Assembly (NCBI GenBank): GCA_022769825.1
Contig: JALEJI010000023.1
Coordinates: 1-58,839 of the forward strand
Source: Prevotella sp.
GTDB lineage: Bacteria; Bacteroidota; Bacteroidia; Bacteroidales; Bacteroidaceae
Length of the DNA: 58,839 nt
Reading direction: 5' to 3'
Positions within the stretch are counted from its first letter, which is position 1. Every line of letters starts with the position of its first letter. Position numbers and translations under genes: made by a program. Below, one piece after another: positions 7,268 through 14,726 of the stretch. The notes under the pieces were generated by a model, which saw nothing but the letters and a program-made list of their open reading frames with translations, had not been told where the DNA came from and did no database searches.

Positions 7268-8209
7268 TTACACTAAGTACTGCGAGCTGATGCTCTTGTT
7301 GTCCACCACTCGGCGAATGGTCTCGGCGAAAAGACGCGCCACGCTGAGCTGCTTAACCTTGGAACAACGCTGCGTGTAAGGAATGGAGTCAGTAAACACG
7401 ATTTCCTCGAGTGCGGAATTCTGCACACGTTCCGACGCAGGACCACTCATTACGCAGTGAGAAGCGCATGCCCTCACGCTCTTGGCACCACCCTCCAACA
7501 TGATGTTGGCGGCTTTGGTAATGGTGCCGGCCGTGTCTACCATGTCGTCGACAATGACAACGTTCTTTCCCTTCACGTCACCGATAATCTGCATGCTCTC
7601 CACCACGTTGGCACGCGCGCGAGTCTTGTTGCAAAGCACCAATGGGCAACCTAAGTACTTTGCGTAAGTGTTAGCACGCTTTGAGCCGCCTACGTCTGGC
7701 GAAGCTATCACGAGGTCTTTAAGGTGAAGGCTCTGGACGTAAGGAAGAAGGATGTTGCTTGCGTAGAGATGATCCACGGGCACATTGAAGAATCCCTGAA
7801 TCTGGTCGGCGTGAAGATCCATGGTGATGAGCCTGTCAATGCCAGCGGCAGCCAACATGTCAGACACAAGCTTCGCGCCAATGCTCACGCGGGGTTTGTC
7901 CTTGCGATCCTGTCTTGCCCAACCGAAATAAGGAATGACGGCGATGATGTGACTTGCTGACGCGCGCTTGGCGGCGTCGATCATCAGAAGGAGCTCCATG
8001 AGGTTGTCAGAGTTGGGGAACGTGCTCTGTACAAGGAAAACGTCCTTGCCACGAATGGACTCCTCGTAGGATACCGCGAACTCTCCGTCGGAGAATTTTG
8101 TTACTACAAGATTGCCAAGCGGACAACCCAACTCTTGACAAATTTTCTCTGCCAAATAGCGTGTGTTAGTGCCAGAGAACACTAAGAAAGAGTTTTTTTC
8201 TTCACTCAT
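7268..8209 (-). CDS. prs: ribose-phosphate pyrophosphokinase
   Basis: 313 residues, the usual family length, making PRPP from ribose-5-phosphate and ATP for nucleotide, histidine and tryptophan synthesis. Signatures include FSGTNTRYLAEKI, FSDGEFAV, VFLVQSTF, PYFGWARQDRK, the PRPP-binding loop VIVDDMVDTAGT and DLHADQIQGFF. The open frame extends to an ATG at 8302, but that stretch contains the promoter box; MSEEKNSFL at 8209 matches the family start. Confidence 0.95.
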   Translation of the reverse strand: MSEEKNSFLVFSGTNTRYLAEKICQELGCPLGNLVVTKFSDGEFAVSYEESIRGKDVFLVQSTFPNSDNLMELLLMIDAAKRASASHIIAVIPYFGWARQDRKDKPRVSIGAKLVSDMLAAAGIDRLITMDLHADQIQGFFNVPVDHLYASNILLPYVQSLHLKDLVIASPDVGGSKRANTYAKYLGCPLVLCNKTRARANVVESMQIIGDVKGKNVVIVDDMVDTAGTITKAANIMLEGGAKSVRACASHCVMSGPASERVQNSALEEIVFTDSIPYTQRCSKVKQLSVARLFAETIRRVVDNKSISSQYLV

Positions 8210-8238
8210 TTTTGTGATATTATAATAGAAGTGTGTTG

Positions 8239-8246
8239 CAAAAGTA
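8239..8246 (-). promoter_or_regulatory. -7 box of prs
   Basis: TACTTTTG on the minus strand, about 30 bases before the prs ATG; divergent from the nspC promoter. Confidence 0.65.
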
Positions 8247-8289
8247 TGAATTTTCCCGCATATCAGCAATAAAATAGGAAAATAAAAAT

Positions 8290-8297
8290 TATCTTTG
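8290..8297 (+). promoter_or_regulatory. -7 box of nspC
   Basis: TATCTTTG, 16 bases before the nspC ATG. Confidence 0.7.
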
Positions 8298-8313
8298 CAC
8301 AAAATATTGATTC

Positions 8314-9471
8314 ATGCATATTAATCTTACAACTTTTGATGGCCTGAAACGCCCCGCCTACATTCTTGAGGAGTCGCGTTTAAGACGAAACCTGCAGTTG
8401 ATTTCCGGTGTCACCAAGTCTGCCAACGTTGAAATCATACTTGCCTTCAAGGCATACGCGTTGTGGAAGACATTTCCCATTTTCAGGGAATATATTTCCG
8501 CCACCACAGCCAGCTCTCTCTACGAGGCAAGACTTGGAAAAGAAGAGTTCGGCAGTGCCACACACACGTTTTCACCAGCATATACGGAATATGAGATTGA
8601 TGAGATTGCCAAATGCTCCAGCCATTTGACATTCAATTCATTAACACAAATGGAACGCTTCGCCGACAAGGCATTGAAGGCTAATGGCACCTTGAGCCTT
8701 GGACTGCGTGTCAACCCTGAATACAGCGAAGTGGGGACAGACATCTACAATCCATGCGCGCCAGGCACAAGGTTCGGGATTTGCTCCGACAAGCTGCCAG
8801 CCCAACTGCCCGACTACATAGAGGGGTTCCATTGCCATTGTCATTGCGAAAGCGGGTCCGACGTTTTCGCACGCACGCTCGGCCATATAGAAGAGCGTTT
8901 CTCGCCATGGTTCAGGCAACTGAAATGGATAAACTTTGGTGGTGGACATCTCATGACACGAAAAGACTACGACGTGCGGCTCCTTATCGATACGCTGAAT
9001 GACTTTCATCGCCGCTACCCTTGGCTGAAGGTTATCCTTGAGCCAGGAAGTGCTTTCGGATGGCAGACGGGGCCTTTGGTCAGTCAAGTGGTAGACATAG
9101 TGGAAAACAAGGGCATTAAGACCGCTATCCTCAATGTCAGTTTCACATGCCACATGCCCGACTGCTTGGAGATGCCATATAAGCCAGCCGTAAGGTTCGC
9201 GAAAACGCTTGACGACAACGCTGGTGAGCACGTATATAGATTAGGTGGCAATTCATGCCTTAGCGGCGACTTCATGGGATATTGGCAATTTGACCACGAC
9301 TTGACAATCGGCGAGAATGTCATCTTTGAGGACATGCTTCATTACACCACGGTGAAAAGCAACATGTTTAATGGAATATCTCACCCATCTATAATGTTGG
9401 CAAAGGAGGATGGAGAGTTGCGCATGTTGAAAGAATTCACTTTCGAAGACTATAAGAACAGAATGGATTAA
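8314..9471 (+). CDS. nspC: carboxynorspermidine decarboxylase
   Basis: 385 residues, a fold-type III PLP decarboxylase (alanine racemase-like barrel) that produces spermidine or norspermidine from the carboxy-polyamine. The PLP lysine is K46 in ILAFKAYALW. Other conserved parts are NFGGGH, EPGSAFGW (phosphate-binding and active site), CHMPDCLEMPY and GGNSCLSGDFMG with the catalytic Cys of the partner subunit. The segment I remember as HFHALCE reads FHCHCHCES here, a cysteine-rich variant. The usual partner, carboxynorspermidine dehydrogenase, is not in the window. A TATCTTTG promoter gives a very short leader. Confidence 0.93.
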   Translation: MHINLTTFDGLKRPAYILEESRLRRNLQLISGVTKSANVEIILAFKAYALWKTFPIFREYISATTASSLYEARLGKEEFGSATHTFSPAYTEYEIDEIAKCSSHLTFNSLTQMERFADKALKANGTLSLGLRVNPEYSEVGTDIYNPCAPGTRFGICSDKLPAQLPDYIEGFHCHCHCESGSDVFARTLGHIEERFSPWFRQLKWINFGGGHLMTRKDYDVRLLIDTLNDFHRRYPWLKVILEPGSAFGWQTGPLVSQVVDIVENKGIKTAILNVSFTCHMPDCLEMPYKPAVRFAKTLDDNAGEHVYRLGGNSCLSGDFMGYWQFDHDLTIGENVIFEDMLHYTTVKSNMFNGISHPSIMLAKEDGELRMLKEFTFEDYKNRMD

Positions 9472-9532
9472 CAGTCCCACAATAAAAATAGATAGAAAGT
9501 TTGAATATTTGTCGTAATAAAGATATCTGAAT

Positions 9533-10243
9533 ATGAAACAAGTATTGGTTACTGGCGCCAACAAGGGAATCGGCTACGAGATAGCGCGCCATCTCGGTAA
9601 GTCTGGTTGGCAAGTCATCGTTGGAGCCAGGGATGAAGGGCGTGCGGAAGCAGCTGTGGAATCCTTGAAAAAGGATGGTGCGGACATCATGGGCTGGCAA
9701 TACGTGAACCTTTCCGACAACAAGGAAATAGAAAGTTCCGCCAAGGGCATCGCAAACGCTTACCCCACTCTATCGCTGTTGATAAACAATGCCGGTATAC
9801 CTGGCGACATGGCTGTGAGAAGTTATGAGCAATCGTTGCAGGATGTCATAGACACCGTGCAGGTAAACTATATTGGCACATTCCTGTTGACCAAGCTTCT
9901 TTTGCCTGTTTTGGAAAAGAACCATGGCCGCATCTGCAACATAACGGTCCCGTCTTCGTTCAGCCCATTTTGGCATCCCATGGCTTACGTGGCAAGCAAG
10001 GCCGGCCAAAACACGATGGTAAGCACCATGGCTTGGGAGTTTGAGCATTTTAATGTTCCCGTGGAGATATTCGACATACATCCCGGTGCCACTTCAACCG
10101 ACTTGAATGGGCACTATTCCGGACCAGACTCCCATATGCCTTCAACAATAGGAGAAAAAGTCGCAGCGATAATCAACGATGGAAAAAGACACAATGGAGA
10201 GTTCATAGAGCTCTACCCCATCGTGGATGAAGGCAACTATTAA
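9533..10243 (+). CDS. SDR-family NAD(P)-dependent oxidoreductase
   Basis: 236 residues of the classical short-chain dehydrogenase family: cofactor loop TGANKGIG (7-14), NNAG (85-88), and the active-site pair Y152/K156 in YVASK with Ser near 141. ARDEGR after the second strand, with an Arg following the position of the acidic residue, leans to NADP. It is close to the carbonyl-reductase-like group, but the substrate cannot be told from sequence. It is monocistronic as far as I can see; no TAnnTTTG box is obvious in the 61-base gap after nspC, so read-through from nspC is possible. Confidence 0.85.
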   Translation: MKQVLVTGANKGIGYEIARHLGKSGWQVIVGARDEGRAEAAVESLKKDGADIMGWQYVNLSDNKEIESSAKGIANAYPTLSLLINNAGIPGDMAVRSYEQSLQDVIDTVQVNYIGTFLLTKLLLPVLEKNHGRICNITVPSSFSPFWHPMAYVASKAGQNTMVSTMAWEFEHFNVPVEIFDIHPGATSTDLNGHYSGPDSHMPSTIGEKVAAIINDGKRHNGEFIELYPIVDEGNY

Positions 10244-10297
10244 CCAAAGTCCGGGACAAGAAAGAAGCAACGCTGGACAGGTTTTCAAATTAATAAA

Positions 10298-10325
10298 GGC
10301 ACAGCCACCGATGAGGAGCCGTGCC
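10298..10325 (+). terminator. weak terminator after SDR gene
   Basis: GGCAC (10298-10302) pairs with GTGCC (10321-10325) with imperfect inner pairing, followed by ATTTGTTTATT. Position after the gene is right; the structure is modest. Confidence 0.4.
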
Positions 10326-10404
10326 ATTTGTTTATTATCTTGATCGTCTTGCTAAGCCATAAGCAAGACAATGGTTATCAAGATTGGTATTATCAAGCAT
10401 ATTA

Positions 10405-10665
10405 TCACTGACCAAAGGTAATATTACCAAATAGTGAAATGAAGGCCTGTGATAATCTGAACATGGCGTCACAAAACTTGTTTAACCGTTTTCTTTGCAG
10501 TATGACTACGCCAACGCACATCAGTAGCCATAAGGGAGCTAACAGCAATTGATGCAACTTGTAGTCCAATATGCTTGCCCATGCGAGTGGTACAAACATG
10601 TACCAAACTATAATGTTTACCGCATTATAAGTCAGATGAAAGACTCTGCCTATTACTAACAACAC
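10405..10665 (-). CDS. small hypothetical membrane protein
   Basis: 86 residues with two hydrophobic segments (NIIVWYMFVPLAWASIL and LLLAPLWLLMCVGVVIL) and a basic/aromatic C-terminus. The SYN/TYN-xVNIIVxYxxxPLxW pattern is one I associate with small unannotated Bacteroidota membrane proteins, which favours a real gene or gene fragment. No promoter box or family name can be offered. It lies downstream of the AraC regulator on the same strand with a 127-base gap. Confidence 0.4.
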   Translation of the reverse strand: MLLVIGRVFHLTYNAVNIIVWYMFVPLAWASILDYKLHQLLLAPLWLLMCVGVVILQRKRLNKFCDAMFRLSQAFISLFGNITFGQ

Positions 10666-10792
10666 CCTGACAGTATAGTAAAAGGCACAGGCTCGTCACG
10701 CTGATAGACATAACAATGCAAACAGCCTTCACTCTTCTTATGGCAACCGTGCCAACAATTCCAAAGGGTCAGTGACATAGCAATATTTTGTT

Positions 10793-11671
10793 CTAAAAGA
10801 TATTATTATCTCGGTACTGATTGGGGGTAACGCCTTCTGCTCGATGAAAAAGTCGAACGAAATAGGTGGACAACTCGAAATGCAGATGCTGTGCTATCTC
10901 AGCAACCGAGAGCGAAGTATAGCTCAGCATTCGCTTAGCCTCTGTCATGATGCGTGACAGAATGAATTGCTTGGTCGTCATGCCCAATGTCTGTTTCACC
11001 ACCTTGTTAAGATAGTTTGAAGTGATGCACAGTTTATCGGCATAGTATTCCACGTCGTGATGCTCCATAAAATCTCTCTCCACCAACTGTTGAAACTGAG
11101 CGATATAACGTATCATAAACATCTCATCTATAGATGATGCTGCCAATGACTCCATCATTGGCACGCGATTAAAAAACATCCGTGTTTCATAGAGTAAAGC
11201 GCGAAGCATATGTTGGTCCTTCTTGTCTGCAGGGGCATTGATTTCTCTTCGCATATCCTCGTAAAGTTGCTTCAATTTATTGATAAGATCAGGACTTGGC
11301 AATAAGAATGTTGACTTTCGGTCTGCTTGCAGATAAGGGAACTTATTGAGAAAAAGTGGATCATTAAAAAACGACAGCAGGAACTCTTCTTCAAAAAGAA
11401 GATGCAAGCCCTTGAGCTTAGTTTCTGGCTTCCATTTCCACATTTCACCAGGACGAGAGCACACCACAACGTCGGGCTTTACCTTAACTTGACGTTCGTT
11501 GATTTCTATACACTCTTCGCCCTCAGTGAAGATGATGATGCTGTAGAATGTGGTGATATACACTGGAGTTTTCTTGATATCAGCCTTCATCTTGTCAATA
11601 TCAATTACATCAATGAGCAGTTTCTGCCCATACTTATGCTTGTAGAAATTGTATATCGGTATCACTTTCAT
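10793..11671 (-). CDS. AraC-family transcriptional regulator
   Basis: 292 residues. The N-terminal part looks like a cupin-type sensing domain (VVCSRPGEMWKW, LHLLFEEEFLL). The C-terminal 100 residues form the two helix-turn-helix AraC domain: YYADKLCITSNYLNKVVKQ, then TKQFILSRIMTEAKRML, and LSVAEIAQHLHFELSTYFVRLFHRAEGVTPNQYR. It lies downstream of the UGSC-like gene on the same strand (59-base gap), so the two may be co-transcribed and the regulator may control that gene; the ligand is unknown. Confidence 0.88.
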   Translation of the reverse strand: MKVIPIYNFYKHKYGQKLLIDVIDIDKMKADIKKTPVYITTFYSIIIFTEGEECIEINERQVKVKPDVVVCSRPGEMWKWKPETKLKGLHLLFEEEFLLSFFNDPLFLNKFPYLQADRKSTFLLPSPDLINKLKQLYEDMRREINAPADKKDQHMLRALLYETRMFFNRVPMMESLAASSIDEMFMIRYIAQFQQLVERDFMEHHDVEYYADKLCITSNYLNKVVKQTLGMTTKQFILSRIMTEAKRMLSYTSLSVAEIAQHLHFELSTYFVRLFHRAEGVTPNQYRDNNIF

Positions 11672-11730
11672 ACTGCAAATTTACCAATTTATCCCAGTTC
11701 GTCCTTTCCTGTTGGTGCTAAAACAAATGT

Positions 11731-13797
11731 TTATCTGTACATTTTCTTCTGCACATCCACAGCACCGTTATTATAGGTATTACGCTGTATTTGCATGCCT
11801 CTTCGTGGCGACTTAGTGCGCATTCCACTTGGCAGATAGTAGTCTCTACGAGCCACAGTGCCATTGGTATTGGCTGATTTATTGTTCCTAACAGAGGTTT
11901 CAGTACCATTTACCTGACAGGGAGTCAGATACATATCAGCCAAGGCAGGATAGCCTTTAGCTGCCATCAGCGAATCCCATGATTGAGGCAGTTCTATTGC
12001 AACTGTTGAGAAACCACCGCCCGGCAGGGTCTGCACCTTGTTGCGTGAGGCATCGCCCGTGATAAGAAAAGCCGTAGACCCTTTCTGCATGGTCGGAATG
12101 GTAGTCATGCTCTGAGCTTCAGTATCATACCATACAGGAGTAGCCGTTTCCTCACCACCCTCAGTCTTGACAATATTAGACAGATACTGATTAAACGAGT
12201 GCTCCTCGCCATCCTTTCGTCCACCAGCATTGGCATAGTAGTTGGCAAAAGCTCGCTCGTATGCCGAACGACGCGAATTATCTATCAGGGCATTTTCCAG
12301 AGTGCCTACCGAAGTGTAGCTTTTTTTAAGAATATTTGCCACAGGCTCCGTCATCATCACCACGCGATTGGTAAACTGCTTGCCACTGCCCAGTGCAAAC
12401 TGGCATCGCTCGGAGATATCCCATGCCATGAGCTGCATCACCCGTTCCGGGTCGATGGTGGATGGAGCCATATTGTTGCCCCACATCAGAGCAGATGAAA
12501 GCGTGATGGTATTCTCGTTGATATCATACCCCTGCAGTTCGTTCCAAGTCTGCCAACCCACACGATGGCAGGCTTCCTCGTCTTCAACCAAGCACCATGG
12601 CTGCAGATAGCCAAAAGTACCCATGCGGTTCTGCCCTACATAATATCCAGCCAGATTTTGCAGTGCCAAAGTCATAAAACGGCTGATAGCCACGTTGGCC
12701 TCGGCATTGATTTCGCCCTGACCACAGCTGATGCCGAGTTGTCGAGCCACCGGACCATTAAGCCATGAATATGGCACCCAAGCATGAGTACTCTGCAATG
12801 TGCGACGGAAATCACCACCCGCCATAGCCTTTGTCATGGCTATCAGGATAGGCATATACTCTGGCTTGCATCCTGCCATACAAGCATTTACGGCAACATG
12901 CCATGTAGTAGTCTGACGAAAAGCAGCAGGCAACACAGCTATTGTCTCGTTCCACGCATGGTCGGTATAGTCAAGATATTCCTTCACCTTATTATATGTA
13001 GGCGGACAGAATGGAGCACCATCGCTCCAGCCCATCTTCTGGAAATAGGCATATATCTCATCGAGCGTTCCGTGAAACACATCATCTGTTATACCCTGCG
13101 CAGTTTGCGTTGCAGAATACTCATCTTTCGAGATAGGTGTAGTGAGTGCCCTTACAATCTGTGGCCATGTCACTTCACGTGTGTTTTTAACCAGTTGCTC
13201 TTCAGTATGTGAAGCAAAGGCACCGGGATAGACGGCTACACGCAACACAGGCACACCATTGTTGTGGGCTGTGTAACGTGCCTCCTCATCAAAGCCTGGA
13301 GCTGTAACTATGACCGAAGGAATGCTAAGTTTTTCGGCTACAATACACGAACCGGTTTCCTTTGGAGTACAGATGCCGCAACCACCATTTCCTGCAATAA
13401 CCGCATCTACTTTCAGGTCGATTAACCGTTGGCGGAACTCCTCTGTGCTCTGTCTTACAATGCCCGGTGCTGGATACGGACCAGCTATCGGCAATTCGTT
13501 GTACATTATAACTTTTGCCGTAGGATAATTCTCCTTGATAAGCTGCTTGAGAGCCGGATGGGTGATGTTGTACATAAAGTCTTCGCCAACAATAGCTATC
13601 GTCTTGCCATCAAGGGTATTGAGACGTGGAGCCATGGTAATAGGCTCAACGGTGGAAAATCCCACAGGACCAACCACACTGTAAGTTACCTGTCCCGTTT
13701 CTTCAGGACTGCATGTATCATCACATTCGAAACGATTATCTTGCGCACTTGATACAAGTGAAACAAACAAGAACAAAAAAAATAAAATCTTTTTCAT
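11731..13797 (-). CDS. secreted UGSC-like fusion protein
   Basis: 688 residues with a signal peptide (KKILFFLFLFVSLVSSAQ). The N-terminal domain (about 60-240) resembles UGSC-family (seleno)proteins: VDAVIAGNGGCGICTP, then TGSC at 148-151, where Thr stands in the place of selenocysteine, and IPSVIVTAPGF. C140, C143 and C151 could form a redox or metal site. The second part (about 240-690) carries MGWSDGAPFCPPT (255-267) and ACMAGCKPEYMP, motifs I recall in a separate conserved protein encoded beside UGSC genes in other phyla. The activity is unknown. Export of this pair as one chain is unusual. An AraC regulator follows; a broken SnoaL-like gene precedes it. Confidence 0.7.
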   Translation of the reverse strand: MKKILFFLFLFVSLVSSAQDNRFECDDTCSPEETGQVTYSVVGPVGFSTVEPITMAPRLNTLDGKTIAIVGEDFMYNITHPALKQLIKENYPTAKVIMYNELPIAGPYPAPGIVRQSTEEFRQRLIDLKVDAVIAGNGGCGICTPKETGSCIVAEKLSIPSVIVTAPGFDEEARYTAHNNGVPVLRVAVYPGAFASHTEEQLVKNTREVTWPQIVRALTTPISKDEYSATQTAQGITDDVFHGTLDEIYAYFQKMGWSDGAPFCPPTYNKVKEYLDYTDHAWNETIAVLPAAFRQTTTWHVAVNACMAGCKPEYMPILIAMTKAMAGGDFRRTLQSTHAWVPYSWLNGPVARQLGISCGQGEINAEANVAISRFMTLALQNLAGYYVGQNRMGTFGYLQPWCLVEDEEACHRVGWQTWNELQGYDINENTITLSSALMWGNNMAPSTIDPERVMQLMAWDISERCQFALGSGKQFTNRVVMMTEPVANILKKSYTSVGTLENALIDNSRRSAYERAFANYYANAGGRKDGEEHSFNQYLSNIVKTEGGEETATPVWYDTEAQSMTTIPTMQKGSTAFLITGDASRNKVQTLPGGGFSTVAIELPQSWDSLMAAKGYPALADMYLTPCQVNGTETSVRNNKSANTNGTVARRDYYLPSGMRTKSPRRGMQIQRNTYNNGAVDVQKKMYR

Positions 13798-13869
13798 TTG
13801 TTATTTCTCTAAAGATTTGTCATTATAAAAACAGCCCAATATGATGGCTATATATAATATATGACCCAA

Positions 13870-13877
13870 CAAATATA
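13870..13877 (-). promoter_or_regulatory. -7 box of UGSC-like gene
   Basis: TATATTTG on the minus strand, about 72 bases before the start codon. Confidence 0.5.
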
Positions 13878-13927
13878 TAAAAGTTTAATGCAATACTGTT
13901 TTTTGTATCGTATGTGCAGAGAAGTCA

Positions 13928-14390
13928 TTACAGCACTTGCTGCATCTTCCGTATTTTACTGAAATCCATTTCAAACGGACGGATAACAGCCCATGTGGAA
14001 TGAATCACCTGCCATGTGCCGTCGGTCTGACGAACAAATACCTCTACGCAATTGTAACGTATATCACTAAGATTTGTTACAGCAAAAAGCTGAAAAGTCA
14101 ACACTGCAACCGTCTTCGAAGCAAACTGCACACGAGGATTCTTGAACTCATACTTAGAAGTCTTCAACCTACCATTGACCACATTATTAAGGAAGTTCTT
14201 AATTTCCTCATAAGTATCAACACAATTAGCGGAACCAGCATCATGATACGTAAAACTATCCTTCGACCACAGCTCGGCATATAGAAGAACCATCACCGTT
14301 CATAAACTTATCAAGTGCCTTGCGCTCAATGTCGATTTAATGTTCTGCCAAAAGGCGCTCTTCATCGTTCTTATACCATTCTTTATTCAT
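13928..14390 (-). pseudogene. broken SnoaL-like/DUF4440 protein gene
   Basis: The body (13928 to about 14290) encodes LYAELWSKDSFTYHDAG and further NTF2/SnoaL-fold strands up to DGTWQVIHSTWAVIRPF, as in DUF4440 ketosteroid-isomerase-like proteins. Its natural N-terminus lies in another frame: an ATG at 14390 gives MNKEWYKNDEERLLAEH, then a TAA (14337-14339), then IDIERKALDKFMNGD, which is the expected first helix. So there is one nonsense codon and one frameshift near 14290. The ATG at 14296 would give only the truncated body without helix 1. It looks inactivated; a sequencing error is the alternative. Confidence 0.7.
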
Positions 14391-14662
14391 AATTTTCTTG
14401 TTTTTAAATTTGGAATGCAAAATTATGAATTTACAGGTGCACTATTGCATGACAAACAACTACGAAAATGTCACTTTTCGGGATAAGTTTTTTTCCTCTA
14501 TACTCTAATCGCTTCATTTCATGCATTATGAATCACCTTTATTCTATTAACGCACGGAATAGTCAAGCACGTTTTTCGTAAAACACGTGCAGGATTTGTT
14601 AAACGAATCGTACATTCTGCACGTTTTGGCATCAAAACTCGAAAAATGCCCAAACACAAAGA
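14391..14662. other. intergenic, AT-rich, nothing recognised
   Basis: No ORF of note. An ACACGTGCAG and a TCTGCACGTTT stretch near 14583-14625 form a loose inverted repeat. I see no promoter box that fits a flanking gene. Confidence 0.35.
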
Positions 14663-14701
14663 AACGAGGTAAGCCTTTGTTTAGCAAAGACTTACCTCGT
14701 T
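14663..14701 (-). terminator. terminator of ppdK
   Basis: AACGAGGTAAG and CTTTG pair with CAAAG and CTTACCTCGTT around a five-base loop, a stem of about 16 pairs with one mismatch, followed on the minus strand by TCTTT. Confidence 0.8.
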
Positions 14702-14726
14702 ATTATAGATTCATGCTTTTCGTTGT

